Of a stretch of DNA of 64,000 nt, positions 36,687-45,826 are shown piece by piece. The DNA lies in contig NZ_PBYA01000032.1 of assembly GCF_002729955.1 (NCBI RefSeq), positions 124,001 to 188,000 of the forward strand. Direction: 5' to 3'. Made by a program: the position numbers and the translations under genes. The first letter of the stretch is position 1. Each line of letters opens with the position of its first letter. This DNA is from Salinisphaera sp. Its GTDB lineage: Bacteria > Pseudomonadota > Gammaproteobacteria > Nevskiales > Salinisphaeraceae. The notes below the pieces were generated by a model that was given only the letters and a program-made list of their open reading frames with translations, was not told the origin of the DNA and made no database searches.

Positions 36687-38345
36687 GTGAATAAAATCTG
36701 GCTGGACCGTTACCCGGAAGGCGTCGCCGCGGAGATCGACGCCGAATCGAGCCAAACGCTGGTTGATCTGATCGAAGACGGTTGTCGCGAGTTCAACTCT
36801 GGCGTTGCCTTCAGCAACATGGACTGCGAGCTCACCTATGCGGACATCGAGGCGCGCAGCCGTGATTTCGCCGCCTACCTGCAGAACGAACTGGGCTTTT
36901 CCAAGGGCGATCGCGTCGCGATCATGATGCCCAACCTGCTGCAGTACCCGATCGCTTTGTTCGGCATCCTGCGCGCCGGCATGGTGGCAGTGAACGTCAA
37001 TCCGCTCTACACCGCCCGTGAACTCGAACACCAGCTGTCGGATTCCGGCGCCCGTGCGATCGTGATCGTCGAGAACTTCGCCGCCACGCTCGAGGAAGTG
37101 GTCGACAAGGTGCCGCTTGAGGCCATCATCACCACGCAGATCGGCGACTGCCTGCCCACGATCAAGGGCACGATCGTCAATTTCGTGGTCAAACGCGTTA
37201 AAAAAATGGTGCCCAGCTTCAAGCTGCCCGGCGCCATCAAGTTCAACGATACGCTCAGCAAAGGCGCCAAGCAGACGTTCAAGCCGGCGGGCGTCAAACC
37301 CGACGATATCGCGTTCCTGCAGTACACGGGCGGCACCACCGGCCTGGCCAAGGGCGCGGTACTGCTGCACCGGAACATGGTCGCCAATATCGCTCAGGCC
37401 CAGACCTGGCTCGCCCCGTGGACGGACAAGGGCGATGAAGTGATCATCACGCCGTTGCCGCTCTACCACGTGTTCGCGCTGATGGCGAACTGCCTGGTGT
37501 TCTTCCAGCAGGGCGGCAAGAACGTGCTGATTACCAACCCGCGCGATATCCCGGCGCTGGTCAAGGAATTCGAAAAGCACAGCCCGACCGCCTTCACCGG
37601 CGTGAACACGCTGTTTAACGCCCTGGTCAACGACGACGGTTTTGCCAAGCTCGACTTCTCGAAGCTCAAGATCACCCTGGGCGGCGGTGCCGCGGTACAA
37701 CGGGCGGTGGCCGAGAAGTGGAAGAAGATCACCGGCATCCCGCTGATCGAAGCCTACGGGCTGACCGAAGCCTCGCCGGCGGTTTGTATCAACCCGCTGG
37801 ATCTGGACGACTACAACGGCTCCATCGGCCTGCCCGTACCGTCCACGGAAGTCTCGATTCGTGACGACGACGGCAACGAAGTCGGCGCCGGCGAACCGGG
37901 CGAGCTGTGCGTGAAGGGCCCGCAGGTCATGGCCGGCTACTGGAACAAGCCCGAGGAGAACGAAAAGACCTTCTTCGGCGAGCACCTGCGTACCGGCGAC
38001 GTGGCGAATTACGACGAGCAGGGCTTTTTCTATATCGTCGACCGCAAGAAGGACATGATTCTGGTGTCCGGCTTCAACGTCTACCCGAACGAAATCGAAG
38101 ACGTTGTCGCCCAGCACCCCAAGGTGCTCGAAGCGGCCTGTATCGGCGTCGAAAACGAAAAGACCGGCGAGGCCGTGAAGGTGTTCGTGGTCAAGAAAGA
38201 CGACAGCCTCACCGAGAACGAACTCATCGAGTTCTGTCGCAAGGAGCTGACCGGCTACAAGGTGCCCAAGCAGGTTGCCTTCATCGACGAGCTGCCGAAG
38301 TCGAACGTCGGCAAGATCCTGCGCAAGGATCTGCGCGACCGTTAA
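36687..38345 (+). CDS. fadD2: Long-chain fatty acid-CoA ligase, second copy
   Basis: Paralogue of the preceding ligase, 552 residues and similar end to end ([55 protein letters not shown] in two known motifs, [12 protein letters not shown]). Starts with GTG eight bases or so after GAGGAG. It differs from copy 1 in the acyl-tunnel region and in KEFEKH against KTLKQY, so chain-length preference may differ. Tandem fadD1-fadD2 pairs with separate induction are known in Pseudomonas. A strong terminator follows. Confidence 0.93.
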   Translation: MNKIWLDRYPEGVAAEIDAESSQTLVDLIEDGCREFNSGVAFSNMDCELTYADIEARSRDFAAYLQNELGFSKGDRVAIMMPNLLQYPIALFGILRAGMVAVNVNPLYTARELEHQLSDSGARAIVIVENFAATLEEVVDKVPLEAIITTQIGDCLPTIKGTIVNFVVKRVKKMVPSFKLPGAIKFNDTLSKGAKQTFKPAGVKPDDIAFLQYTGGTTGLAKGAVLLHRNMVANIAQAQTWLAPWTDKGDEVIITPLPLYHVFALMANCLVFFQQGGKNVLITNPRDIPALVKEFEKHSPTAFTGVNTLFNALVNDDGFAKLDFSKLKITLGGGAAVQRAVAEKWKKITGIPLIEAYGLTEASPAVCINPLDLDDYNGSIGLPVPSTEVSIRDDDGNEVGAGEPGELCVKGPQVMAGYWNKPEENEKTFFGEHLRTGDVANYDEQGFFYIVDRKKDMILVSGFNVYPNEIEDVVAQHPKVLEAACIGVENEKTGEAVKVFVVKKDDSLTENELIEFCRKELTGYKVPKQVAFIDELPKSNVGKILRKDLRDR

Positions 38346-38386
38346 AACCAGCACGCGGTCGCTTGGCGACCGCCGTGATGCCTGTC

Positions 38387-38419
38387 AGGCCGCCGGCGCT
38401 TCGCGCTGGCGGCCTTTTT
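38387..38419 (+). terminator. Terminator after fadD2
   Basis: AGGCCGCCGGCGC (38387-38399) pairs with GCGCTGGCGGCCT (38403-38415) with one G-T pair, followed by TTTTT. It lies 42 bp after the stop. Confidence 0.85.
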
Positions 38420-38610
38420 CGTGGCAAGCCCGTCGAGCACGTACAAGCCGCAAGGCTGCGAGCGAGAGCAGGTCAGTCGGGTATAACGATGCGGCGGGGG
38501 TGAAGTCGGCTGCGTTCCTGCCGGCTGCACGCCGGCCGGGTCACGCCCTGTCCTGGCGCCAGGCCAACGGGCATCGCGCTGCGAGCGACGAATCGCGCCG
38601 GACGCAGCAC

Positions 38611-40242
38611 TCAGGCCGTAAGCCAATCCTCGCGGATCATGTCGGCGGCTTTTTCGGCAATCGCGGTGGTGGGTGCATTCGTGTTGCCGCCGACCAGGGT
38701 GGGCATGATCGAGGCATCCACCACGCGCAGCCCCTGCATGCCGTGTACGCGTAGACGATCATCCACCACCGATTCGTCGTCGTGACCCATCTTGCAGGTC
38801 CCCACGGGGTGATAGATCGTTTCTGCACGATCACGAACGAACGCCTCGATGGCGGCATCGTCCTCCACCGTTTCGCCGGGTTCGAGCTCGCGGTCGCGAT
38901 GGCTGGCGAGCGGTTCGGCACGCAGGATCTGGCGGCCGATCTTGACGGCCTTGACCAGCTGGGCGAGATCGTCCGGATGATCGAGATAGTTGGGATCGAT
39001 CAAGGCATCGTCCATGGGATCGGCGCTTTTCAGCCCGATATGGCCGCGCGACTTCGGCCGCAGGTCACAGACCCGCAGCGTATAGCCGTAGTGCTTGATC
39101 GTATTCCACAGGTTGTGCCCGTGGTCCTGCTCGATAGTGGCGATGAAGTGCAGCTGCAGGTCCGCGCGTGCCTGGCTTTCGTCACTGCGTGCAAAGCCGC
39201 CGGATTCGGCCACATTGCTCGCCAGCTGGCCACGGCCATGCACGAAGTACTGATAAACCGCGATCGGCGCGTCGATCAACAGAAACTTCGGGCCCAGCCG
39301 CAGGCTGAGCTTGGTTTTCTCGATATCGATAACGCTGACGTCGAGGTGATCCTGCAGATTGCGACCCACCCCCTTGAGCTCGTGAACCACGGGAATACCG
39401 TGCGGCTCGATCTCGGACTTCGGCCCGATCCCCGAAAGCAGCAACAGCTGCGGCGAGTTGATCGCGCCGCCGCAAAGCAGGACTTCGCGCTTCGCGCGCA
39501 GGGAGTGATCGCCGCCGAACCAGCCTTTGTTGTAGGTCACGCCGACCGCACGCTTGCCTTCGAGCAGGATTTTCTTCGCCCGGGCACGCGTGATGACGGT
39601 GAGGTTCTTGCGATCGGCCACCGGATGCAGAAACGCGTCGGCGTTGCTGCAGCGACGGCCGTTGTTCTGGGCCACGCTGTAAAGACCCACGCCCTCTTCG
39701 GTGGCGCCGCCGAAATCGTCGTTGCGCGGCAGGCCACAGGCCTGGGCAGCTTCGATGAAGGCATGATTGAGCGGGTTGACGTGGCGCGGCGCGCTCACGC
39801 AGTAAGTGCCTTCGCTGCCGTGGTACTCGCTTGCGCCGGCCTCGAACTTCTCCGATCGGCGGAAATAGCCGAGCATTTCTTCAAAGCCCCAGCCACGGTT
39901 GCCCAGCTCCGCCCAGTGGTCGTAATCCCAGGCATTGCCGCGGGTGTAGCACTGCGCGTTGATCGAACTGGAGCCGCCCAGCGTCTTACCGCGCGGCCAG
40001 AACATCTCCCGCGAATTCATATGCTTCTGGGGCGCGGTGTAGTAGGCCCAGTTGAACATCTTCGACCACATCAGGCCGATGATGCCGATCGGGATATGAA
40101 TCAGCGGGTTCCAGTCGGCGGGTCCGGCTTCGAGCATGCAGACCGAAACATCCGGGTCGGCGCTCAGCCGGTTGGCAAGAACACAGCCGGCAGAGCCGCC
40201 GCCCACGATGATGTAATCAAACGTCCGCTCTGTGGTGGGCAT
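38611..40242 (-). CDS. GMC-family FAD oxidoreductase (AlkJ/choline dehydrogenase-like)
   Basis: Flavoprotein of 543 residues. The Rossmann motif DYIIVGGGSAGCVLANRL (9-26) binds FAD; GKTLGGSSSINAQCY is GMC signature 1 and GAINSPQLLLLSGIGP signature 2; YHPVGTCKMG holds the catalytic His and VVDASIMPTLVGGNTNAPTTAIAEK the second, with the Asn partner. Such enzymes oxidise alcohols (alkanols as in AlkJ, choline, or polyethylene glycol) and pass electrons to the respiratory chain. It lies 39 bp after minE on the same strand with GGGGGAG before the ATG, so it may be read from the min operon, an odd partnership. Confidence 0.87.
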   Translation of the reverse strand: MPTTERTFDYIIVGGGSAGCVLANRLSADPDVSVCMLEAGPADWNPLIHIPIGIIGLMWSKMFNWAYYTAPQKHMNSREMFWPRGKTLGGSSSINAQCYTRGNAWDYDHWAELGNRGWGFEEMLGYFRRSEKFEAGASEYHGSEGTYCVSAPRHVNPLNHAFIEAAQACGLPRNDDFGGATEEGVGLYSVAQNNGRRCSNADAFLHPVADRKNLTVITRARAKKILLEGKRAVGVTYNKGWFGGDHSLRAKREVLLCGGAINSPQLLLLSGIGPKSEIEPHGIPVVHELKGVGRNLQDHLDVSVIDIEKTKLSLRLGPKFLLIDAPIAVYQYFVHGRGQLASNVAESGGFARSDESQARADLQLHFIATIEQDHGHNLWNTIKHYGYTLRVCDLRPKSRGHIGLKSADPMDDALIDPNYLDHPDDLAQLVKAVKIGRQILRAEPLASHRDRELEPGETVEDDAAIEAFVRDRAETIYHPVGTCKMGHDDESVVDDRLRVHGMQGLRVVDASIMPTLVGGNTNAPTTAIAEKAADMIREDWLTA

Positions 40243-40281
40243 GTCGGCTCCCCCGGCTGTATTGTTGTTCTGGCGTATGGA

Positions 40282-40548
40282 CTAGTGCCGCGAGTCTTCG
40301 GGCAAGGTGATATTGAGCTCGAGCACCTCGAGGTCGCCCTCGCGCTCGATTTCCATCTGAACCGCGTCGTCGCCCACCTGGACATACTTGCGCAATACCG
40401 CCAGCAGATCCTGCTGCAGCTGCGGGAAATACGCCGGGTGATCACCGCCACCGCCCCGTCGGTGTGCCACCACCACCTGCAAGCGTTCCTTGGCGGTCTG
40501 TGCCGAGGTCTTCTTGTCGTTGCTACGGAATACGTCGAGCCAACCCAT
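40282..40548 (-). CDS. minE: Cell division topological specificity factor MinE
   Basis: Small protein of 88 residues that binds MinD, stimulates its ATPase and drives pole-to-pole oscillation. It has the amphipathic N-terminal MGWLDVFRS for membrane contact, AKERLQVVVAHRRGG for the MinD-contact strand, and the C-terminal topological-specificity half (LLAVLRKYVQV, LEVLELNITLP). Third gene of minCDE, six bases after minD. Confidence 0.95.
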   Translation of the reverse strand: MGWLDVFRSNDKKTSAQTAKERLQVVVAHRRGGGGDHPAYFPQLQQDLLAVLRKYVQVGDDAVQMEIEREGDLEVLELNITLPEDSRH

Positions 40549-40554
40549 GGTCCG

Positions 40555-41361
40555 TTACCTCCCCATCAGCCGGTCGAGAAACTTCTTCTTGGCCTCGGTG
40601 AAACGCATGGGCCGATTTTCACCCAGGAATCGTGCGACCAGATCCAGATAGGCCTGGCCGGCATCGGCGTTGTCTTCCATCGCCACCGGGGTACCCGAGT
40701 TCGAGGCATTGAGCACCTTCTCGGATTCCGGAATCACGCCCAGTAGCGGAATCCCCAGAATATCGTTGATATCGTCCAGCGAGAGCATTTCGCCCTTGCC
40801 TACGCGGTTGGCCGCATAGCGGGTGACCACCAGATGCTCCTTGACCGGCTCGCCGCCTTCCTTGGCCCGCTTGGTCTTGGACGAGAGCATGCCCAGCACG
40901 CGGTCCGAGTCGCGTACCGACGATACTTCCGGGTTGGTGACCACCAGTGCCTCGTCGGCGAAATACATCGCCATGATCGCGCCGGTTTCGATACCGGCCG
41001 GCGAATCGCAGATGATGTAGTCGAAGTCTTCGGCGAGCTTGTTGAGCGTGCGCTCGACGCCTTCCTGGTTCAGCGCATCCTTGTCGCGCGTCTGCGACGC
41101 GGCGAGGATGTAGAGATTCTCGTGCCGCTTGTCGCGGATGAGCGCCTGCTTGAGGTTGGCTTCACCGCTGATGACGTTGATGAAGTCGAACACCACCCGG
41201 CGTTCGCAGCCCATGATCAGATCGAGGTTGCGCAGACCGACATCGAAGTCGATGACCACGGTCTTGTTTCCCCGCATGGCTAGGCCGGCCGCAAAAGAGG
41301 CGGCGGTGGTGGTCTTGCCGACCCCGCCCTTGCCGGACGTGACGACGATGATCTTTGCCAC
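40555..41361 (-). CDS. minD: Septum site-determining ATPase MinD
   Basis: Deviant Walker ATPase of 268 residues. TSGKGGVGKTTTAASF (8-23) is the P-loop with the signature Lys, DFDVGLRNLDLIMGCE is switch I and ICDSPAGIE the Walker B region. The C-terminal EAKKKFLDRLMGR is the membrane-targeting amphipathic helix. MinD recruits MinC and MinE to the inner membrane. Spaced three bases after minC. Confidence 0.97.
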   Translation of the reverse strand: MAKIIVVTSGKGGVGKTTTAASFAAGLAMRGNKTVVIDFDVGLRNLDLIMGCERRVVFDFINVISGEANLKQALIRDKRHENLYILAASQTRDKDALNQEGVERTLNKLAEDFDYIICDSPAGIETGAIMAMYFADEALVVTNPEVSSVRDSDRVLGMLSSKTKRAKEGGEPVKEHLVVTRYAANRVGKGEMLSLDDINDILGIPLLGVIPESEKVLNASNSGTPVAMEDNADAGQAYLDLVARFLGENRPMRFTEAKKKFLDRLMGR

Positions 41362-41364
41362 TCT

Positions 41365-42126
41365 TTACTCCTGCAATTCGATGCTCAAGTTATCGTTGTC
41401 CAGGCGAACCGCAACGGCCCTGGAACGTACCCCCTCTTCAATCGCATCGGCGACTTTATAGCAGCCGGCGATGGCGATCAGATCCGGTTCGAAGCGCCGG
41501 CAATAGATTCGCGCCTGCGTGTCGCCGGTCGCGCCGGCCAATGCACGCCCGCGTAGCGCTCCGTAAATATGGATATGTCCGTCGGCGAGGACTTCGGCCC
41601 CTTCGGATACCGATGTCGCGATCACCAGATCGCCGCCACGTGCATAAATCTGCTGGCCCGAGCGTACCGGCTTGGTCACCAGCCGTGTCGGCGTGCGCGG
41701 CGGCTGTTCGCGGCGCACCGGTTCCGCCGCGCTCTGCGTGTCGGCCGCCGGCGCCTCGGCCGCGTCATCGCCGCCTGGCTCGGCTTCGGTCGCGGCCTTG
41801 GCCGCACCGCGCGCGGGCGAGTCCATGATCGCCACGCCCGCGGCTTCGGCGGCCGCGCGCGCGGCCGGGCCTGGGTCGAGCACGCCGACCGGAATCATGC
41901 CGGAATCGCGAATGATGGCGCTCAGTGCGGCCAGGTCGGGCACGCTTTCAGGCAGCGACAGCAAAACCGGCATGCGCTCGAAAAAACCGGGCGCCCGCGC
42001 CATTTGTGCGTCAATCTGTTCGGCAATACGTGTACTGTCGGTCTCGCGGACCTCGAGAACCGTGAGGGTCATCATGCGACCCTTGAACACGACGCCGGCA
42101 CCGGCTGCGGTTGTTGTATCCGCCAT
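41365..42126 (-). CDS. minC: Septum site-determining inhibitor MinC
   Basis: FtsZ-assembly inhibitor of 253 residues. An N-terminal FtsZ-binding domain (about 10-105, TLTVLEVRETDSTRIAEQI onward) is joined by a long acidic, Ala-rich linker (about 110-150) to the C-terminal beta-helix domain (RSGQQIYARGGDLVI, HIHIYGALRGRALAGATGD in two blocks), which binds MinD. The linker is longer than in the enteric protein. First gene of minCDE; its upstream gap of 163 bp is shared with the ATP-grasp gene and contains a 44-bp inverted repeat. Confidence 0.95.
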   Translation of the reverse strand: MADTTTAAGAGVVFKGRMMTLTVLEVRETDSTRIAEQIDAQMARAPGFFERMPVLLSLPESVPDLAALSAIIRDSGMIPVGVLDPGPAARAAAEAAGVAIMDSPARGAAKAATEAEPGGDDAAEAPAADTQSAAEPVRREQPPRTPTRLVTKPVRSGQQIYARGGDLVIATSVSEGAEVLADGHIHIYGALRGRALAGATGDTQARIYCRRFEPDLIAIAGCYKVADAIEEGVRSRAVAVRLDNDNLSIELQE

Positions 42127-42175
42127 GCCCGAATAACTCCCGAAAACAAGCCGGGGAGTCTAGCACGCTGTTTAA

Positions 42176-42219
42176 GGAATCACTGCATATCCTCTCGCGA
42201 CAGATTATGCAGAGATTCC
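42176..42219. repeat. Inverted repeat between minC and the ATP-grasp gene
   Basis: GGAATCACTGCATA (42176-42189) and TATGCAGAGATTCC (42206-42219) are inverted copies with one mismatch, separated by 16 bp. The left arm plus CCTCTCGCG resembles 36330-36353. It could be a transposon-end relic or a regulatory dyad in the divergent promoter. Confidence 0.5.
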
Positions 42220-42289
42220 GGGGAATTTCGGTCTGTGTCTTGCATGGAAATACGCCGTGCCTTGTTTGGCTGTTGGGAAGCATCTACTC

Positions 42290-43747
42290 ATGAATGACTT
42301 GTGGCGTGATTATCGAAGTCCGGGCTTTTTCGACGAAGCCTTCGACGACAGCGGCCAACCACGGCGCGCGGCCGAGGCGCTGGTGCGCTATCTCGGCGAA
42401 TTCGGCCGTGACGAGCTCGAAACCCGGCGCGCGGCCGCCGATCTGGCGATCAAGTCGATGGGCATCACGTTCACGGTGTACTCCGATGCCGGAATGATCG
42501 ACCGCGCCTGGCCGTTCGATATTCTGCCGCGCACGATCCCCAAGCATGAATGGGATCGCGTGCGTGAAGGCCTGCAGCAGCGCGTGACCGCCCTGAACAT
42601 GTTCGTGGCCGATCTCTATGCCGACCAGCGTATCGTCGCCGACGGCGTGTTTCCTCGCGAAGTGCTCGCACAGTCGGTCAATTTTCGTCCCGAATGTGTG
42701 GGCATGCGCCCGCCCGGCGATATCTGGGCGCATATCTGCGGCTCGGACCTCGTACGCGACGGCGCGGGCGATATCTATGTGCTCGAGGACAACCTGCGGG
42801 TCCCCTCGGGCGTGTCCTACATGGTCGAGAACCGCCTCGTTTCCAAGCGCGTCTTCCCGGAACTGTTTGCCCAGCACCACATCCTGCCCGTCGACGACTA
42901 CGCCAGCGAGCTGCTGGATTCGCTCAACGCCCTGTCGCCGCGCCAGGACGTAACCCCGAATGTCGTGGTACTCACCCCCGGCGTGTTCAATTCCGCCTTT
43001 TTCGAGCATGTCTGGCTGGCCGGACAAATGGGCGCCGAACTGGTCCAGGGCAGCGATCTGTTCGTGGACAGCGACGACTGCGTGTATGCACGCAAGATCG
43101 ATGGCCCGCAGCGCGTGGACGTAATCTATCGCCGCGTCGACGACGCCTTCATCGACCCCGAGGTATTCCGGGCCGACTCCATGCTCGGCACCCCGGGGCT
43201 GATGCGGGCCTGGCGTGCCGGCAACGTCGCCATCGCCAACGCGCCCGGCGCGGGCGTGGCCGACGACAAGGTCGTTTATGCCTTCGTGCCCGAGATCATC
43301 CGGTATTACCTGGACCAGGACGCGAAGCTGGCGAACGTGCCGTCCTGGCTTTGCATGAAGGACGACCACCGTGCCCACGTGCTCGACAACCTGGACTCAC
43401 TGGTGGTCAAGCCGGCCAACGAATCCGGCGGTTACGGCATGCTCATCGGCCCGCGCTCGAGCGCGACCGAACGCAAGCAGTTCGCCGATCTGATCCAGCG
43501 CAACCCGCGCAACTATATCGCCCAGCCCACCCTGGCCCTGTCGACCGTGCCCACCCTCATCGAGGGCAGCGCCCGGCCGCGTCACGTCGACCTGCGACCG
43601 TTCATCGTCTCGCGGCCGAACGACGACGCCTTCGTGACCATGGGCGGGCTTACCCGGGTTGCGCTGCGCGAAGGCTCGCTGGTGGTCAACAGCTCGCAGG
43701 GCGGCGGTAGTAAGGACACCTGGATTGTCGCGGACGAAGGGCTCTAA
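42290..43747 (+). CDS. Circularly permuted ATP-grasp protein (type 2)
   Basis: Protein of 485 residues of the circularly permuted ATP-grasp family, predicted ATP-dependent ligases that join amino acids or peptides. Conserved parts: GITFTVYSDAGMIDRAWPFDILPR near the N-terminus (two motifs), FYPRP-type replaced here by NFRPECVGMRPPGDIWAHICGSDLVRD (in parts), YVLEDNLRVPSGVSYM, and LVVKPANESGGYGML for nucleotide binding. The ATG at 42290 suits the family. The alpha-E gene begins two bases after the stop, the usual partner. Product of the ligase unknown. Confidence 0.88.
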   Translation: MNDLWRDYRSPGFFDEAFDDSGQPRRAAEALVRYLGEFGRDELETRRAAADLAIKSMGITFTVYSDAGMIDRAWPFDILPRTIPKHEWDRVREGLQQRVTALNMFVADLYADQRIVADGVFPREVLAQSVNFRPECVGMRPPGDIWAHICGSDLVRDGAGDIYVLEDNLRVPSGVSYMVENRLVSKRVFPELFAQHHILPVDDYASELLDSLNALSPRQDVTPNVVVLTPGVFNSAFFEHVWLAGQMGAELVQGSDLFVDSDDCVYARKIDGPQRVDVIYRRVDDAFIDPEVFRADSMLGTPGLMRAWRAGNVAIANAPGAGVADDKVVYAFVPEIIRYYLDQDAKLANVPSWLCMKDDHRAHVLDNLDSLVVKPANESGGYGMLIGPRSSATERKQFADLIQRNPRNYIAQPTLALSTVPTLIEGSARPRHVDLRPFIVSRPNDDAFVTMGGLTRVALREGSLVVNSSQGGGSKDTWIVADEGL

Positions 43748-43749
43748 GC

Positions 43750-44676
43750 ATGCTGTCAAGACTCGCACAGAATCTGTTCTGGGCCGGGCGCTATATCGAG
43801 CGCGCGGAATCCACCTCGCGCCTGATCAACGCCACCAGCCTGCTGTTGCTGGATATGCCGCGGGCGACCGCGTTCGATTGGCGTGCGCTCATCGAAATCG
43901 TCGGCGCGGAGGATCTGTTCGCCCAGCGCTACCCCGACGACAGCGAAGCCAGCGTGATGCGTTTTCTGGTCGCTGATCGCCTGCATCCGAGCTCGATTGC
44001 CAGCTGCCTGGCCAACGCCCGGGAGAACCTGCGCAGCGCCCGCGATCTCGTGCCGCGCGAAGTCTGGGAAGATATCAACGGCCTGCATCTGTTCATCGCC
44101 GACGAAGGCCAGCACATCGACAGCCGGCTCGCCCGCTCCCGCGTGATGGATCACGTGGTGCGCAATGCCCGTCATATGGCCGGGCTGATCGAGTCAGGCA
44201 TGAGCCGCGATGCGGCCTATGACATGTTCATGCTCGGCGTGCAGATCGAGCGGGCGGACATGACCACGCGTATCATCGATGTACGCAGCGCCGACCTTCT
44301 CGATGAGCAGATCAGCGAGCTGCGCCCCTACCAGAGCGTATTGTGGATCAGCGTGCTCAAATCGCTGAGCGCTTTCCAGATGTATCGCCGCCACGTGCGT
44401 GTTCGGGTAAACGGCGCCGGCGTGGTCCGTTTTCTGCTCGCCGATCGCGCGTTTCCACGTTCGGTACGCTTTTGTATCGAGGCCGCGGCCGGACATCTGG
44501 CGCGGCTGCCCAGCGCCTCGCAGTGTATTGCGGCGATCGACGACGCCGTGCAACGCCTCGAGGAGACCGACCCCGGCAATCTGACCGGTTACCGGCTCAG
44601 CGAATTTCTCGATCGCATGCAGATCGAACTCAATACGATCGGCGAGACGATACAGACCCGTTACTTTCAACAATGA
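43750..44676 (+). CDS. Alpha-E domain protein
   Basis: All-helical protein of 308 residues beginning MLSRLAQNLFWAGRYIERAESTSRL (first 25 residues, shown here by its ends MLSRLAQNL and YIERAE), the strongly conserved opening of the alpha-E family. FMLGVQIERADMTTRIIDVR and VRFLLADRAFPRSVRFC follow. No enzyme activity is established; it is nearly always encoded next to a circularly permuted ATP-grasp ligase and is thought to act with it, possibly holding the peptide substrate. Translationally coupled to that gene here. Confidence 0.9.
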   Translation: MLSRLAQNLFWAGRYIERAESTSRLINATSLLLLDMPRATAFDWRALIEIVGAEDLFAQRYPDDSEASVMRFLVADRLHPSSIASCLANARENLRSARDLVPREVWEDINGLHLFIADEGQHIDSRLARSRVMDHVVRNARHMAGLIESGMSRDAAYDMFMLGVQIERADMTTRIIDVRSADLLDEQISELRPYQSVLWISVLKSLSAFQMYRRHVRVRVNGAGVVRFLLADRAFPRSVRFCIEAAAGHLARLPSASQCIAAIDDAVQRLEETDPGNLTGYRLSEFLDRMQIELNTIGETIQTRYFQQ

Positions 44677-44718
44677 CCCCGATCCGCTCTTTCAGCCCGC
44701 GAGGCAAGTTCCAACGTC

Positions 44719-45789
44719 ATGCGTGACTTCTACTGTCAGTGCGGTAATTCCCTGTTCTTTCGCAATACGCGCTGTCTGGTGTGCGAGCGCACCCTGGGGT
44801 TCGCCCCCGAAGCCATGCTCATGACCGCGCTCGAACCCGTCGGCGACGGCCGCTGGCAGGTGCCGGCATCCGGCAGCGTTACCGGGCGCATCTATCGCCT
44901 GTGCCAGAACTACACGCAGCACAACGTCTGCAACTGGCTGGTGCCGGATGAGTCGCCGCACCATTTCTGCCCATCCTGCCGCCTGACCCGCACCATCCCG
45001 GATCTCGACGTGCCGCGCCATCTGGAGCTGTGGGCACGTTTGGAAAATGCCAAAAGACATCTGATCTTCAATCTGCGCCAGCTCGGCCTGCCGATCATCG
45101 GCCGCGACGAAGACCCGGCGTTCGGCCTGTGCTTCGACTTCATGGCCGATGCCGATGCCGACACCGAATTCACCGAACCGCTGGCCGGCCAGGCACAGGT
45201 CACCACTGGCCACGCCAACGGCATAATCACCATCAACATCGCCGAGGCCGACGACGTGGCCCGGGCGCGCATGCGTGAGCAGATGGGCGAGCACTACCGC
45301 ACCCTCATCGGCCACTTCCGCCACGAAGTGGGGCACTATTATTGGGCACGGCTGATCGATAACAGCGCCTGGATCGACGAATATCGTGCCCTGTTCGGCG
45401 ACGAGCGGGCCGACTATGGCCAGTCGCTGCAACGCCACTACGCCAACGGTGCGCCTGCAGACTGGCAGGAACACATCGTAACCCCCTATGCTTCGTCCCA
45501 CTCCTGGGAGGACTGGGCCGAATCGTGGGCACACTATCTACATATTCGCGACACGCTGGACACCGCGACCGAATATCAGCTGGTCGCGCGTCCGCCCTGG
45601 CAGAAGCAGGCACGCGAGTTCGACGGCCTGATGCATCGCTGGACGCATCTGGCCATCGGCATGAACGCGGTCAATCGCAGCATGGGTCTGGCCGACGCCT
45701 ATCCCTTCGTGCTCAATGCCGAGGCGCGCCGCAAGATCGAGTTCATCCATCGTGTGATCGAGCCTTACGAGATAGCGGCGAACGGCTAA
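44719..45789 (+). CDS. Zinc-ribbon, HExxH putative zinc metallopeptidase
   Basis: Cytoplasmic-looking protein of 356 residues with no signal peptide. Two CxxC-type pairs at the N-terminus (YCQCG at 5-9, CLVC at 19-22) and a later CPSC form a zinc ribbon; GHFRHEVGHYYW (about 195-206) has the HExxH metal site, with SWEDWAESWAHYLHI supplying probable further ligands (Glu, His). It matches the 'putative zinc-binding metallopeptidase' (DUF2248-like) family, whose members I recall near ATP-grasp/alpha-E genes. It starts 42 bp after alpha-E. Expected to process the ligase product or its carrier; that is inference. Confidence 0.8.
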   Translation: MRDFYCQCGNSLFFRNTRCLVCERTLGFAPEAMLMTALEPVGDGRWQVPASGSVTGRIYRLCQNYTQHNVCNWLVPDESPHHFCPSCRLTRTIPDLDVPRHLELWARLENAKRHLIFNLRQLGLPIIGRDEDPAFGLCFDFMADADADTEFTEPLAGQAQVTTGHANGIITINIAEADDVARARMREQMGEHYRTLIGHFRHEVGHYYWARLIDNSAWIDEYRALFGDERADYGQSLQRHYANGAPADWQEHIVTPYASSHSWEDWAESWAHYLHIRDTLDTATEYQLVARPPWQKQAREFDGLMHRWTHLAIGMNAVNRSMGLADAYPFVLNAEARRKIEFIHRVIEPYEIAANG

Positions 45790-45826
45790 CACGGGGGGCC
45801 CTGACCGACCCCGCCGGCGTGCAGTC

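Noticed and set aside
36540-38354. 604-codon minus-strand frame opposite fadD2
   Set aside because: Antisense mirror of a clearly conserved acyl-CoA ligase; translation shows only shadow-like sequence.
38782-40746. 654-codon plus-strand frame opposite the GMC oxidoreductase and minE
   Set aside because: Antisense of strongly conserved genes; no start signal or domain.
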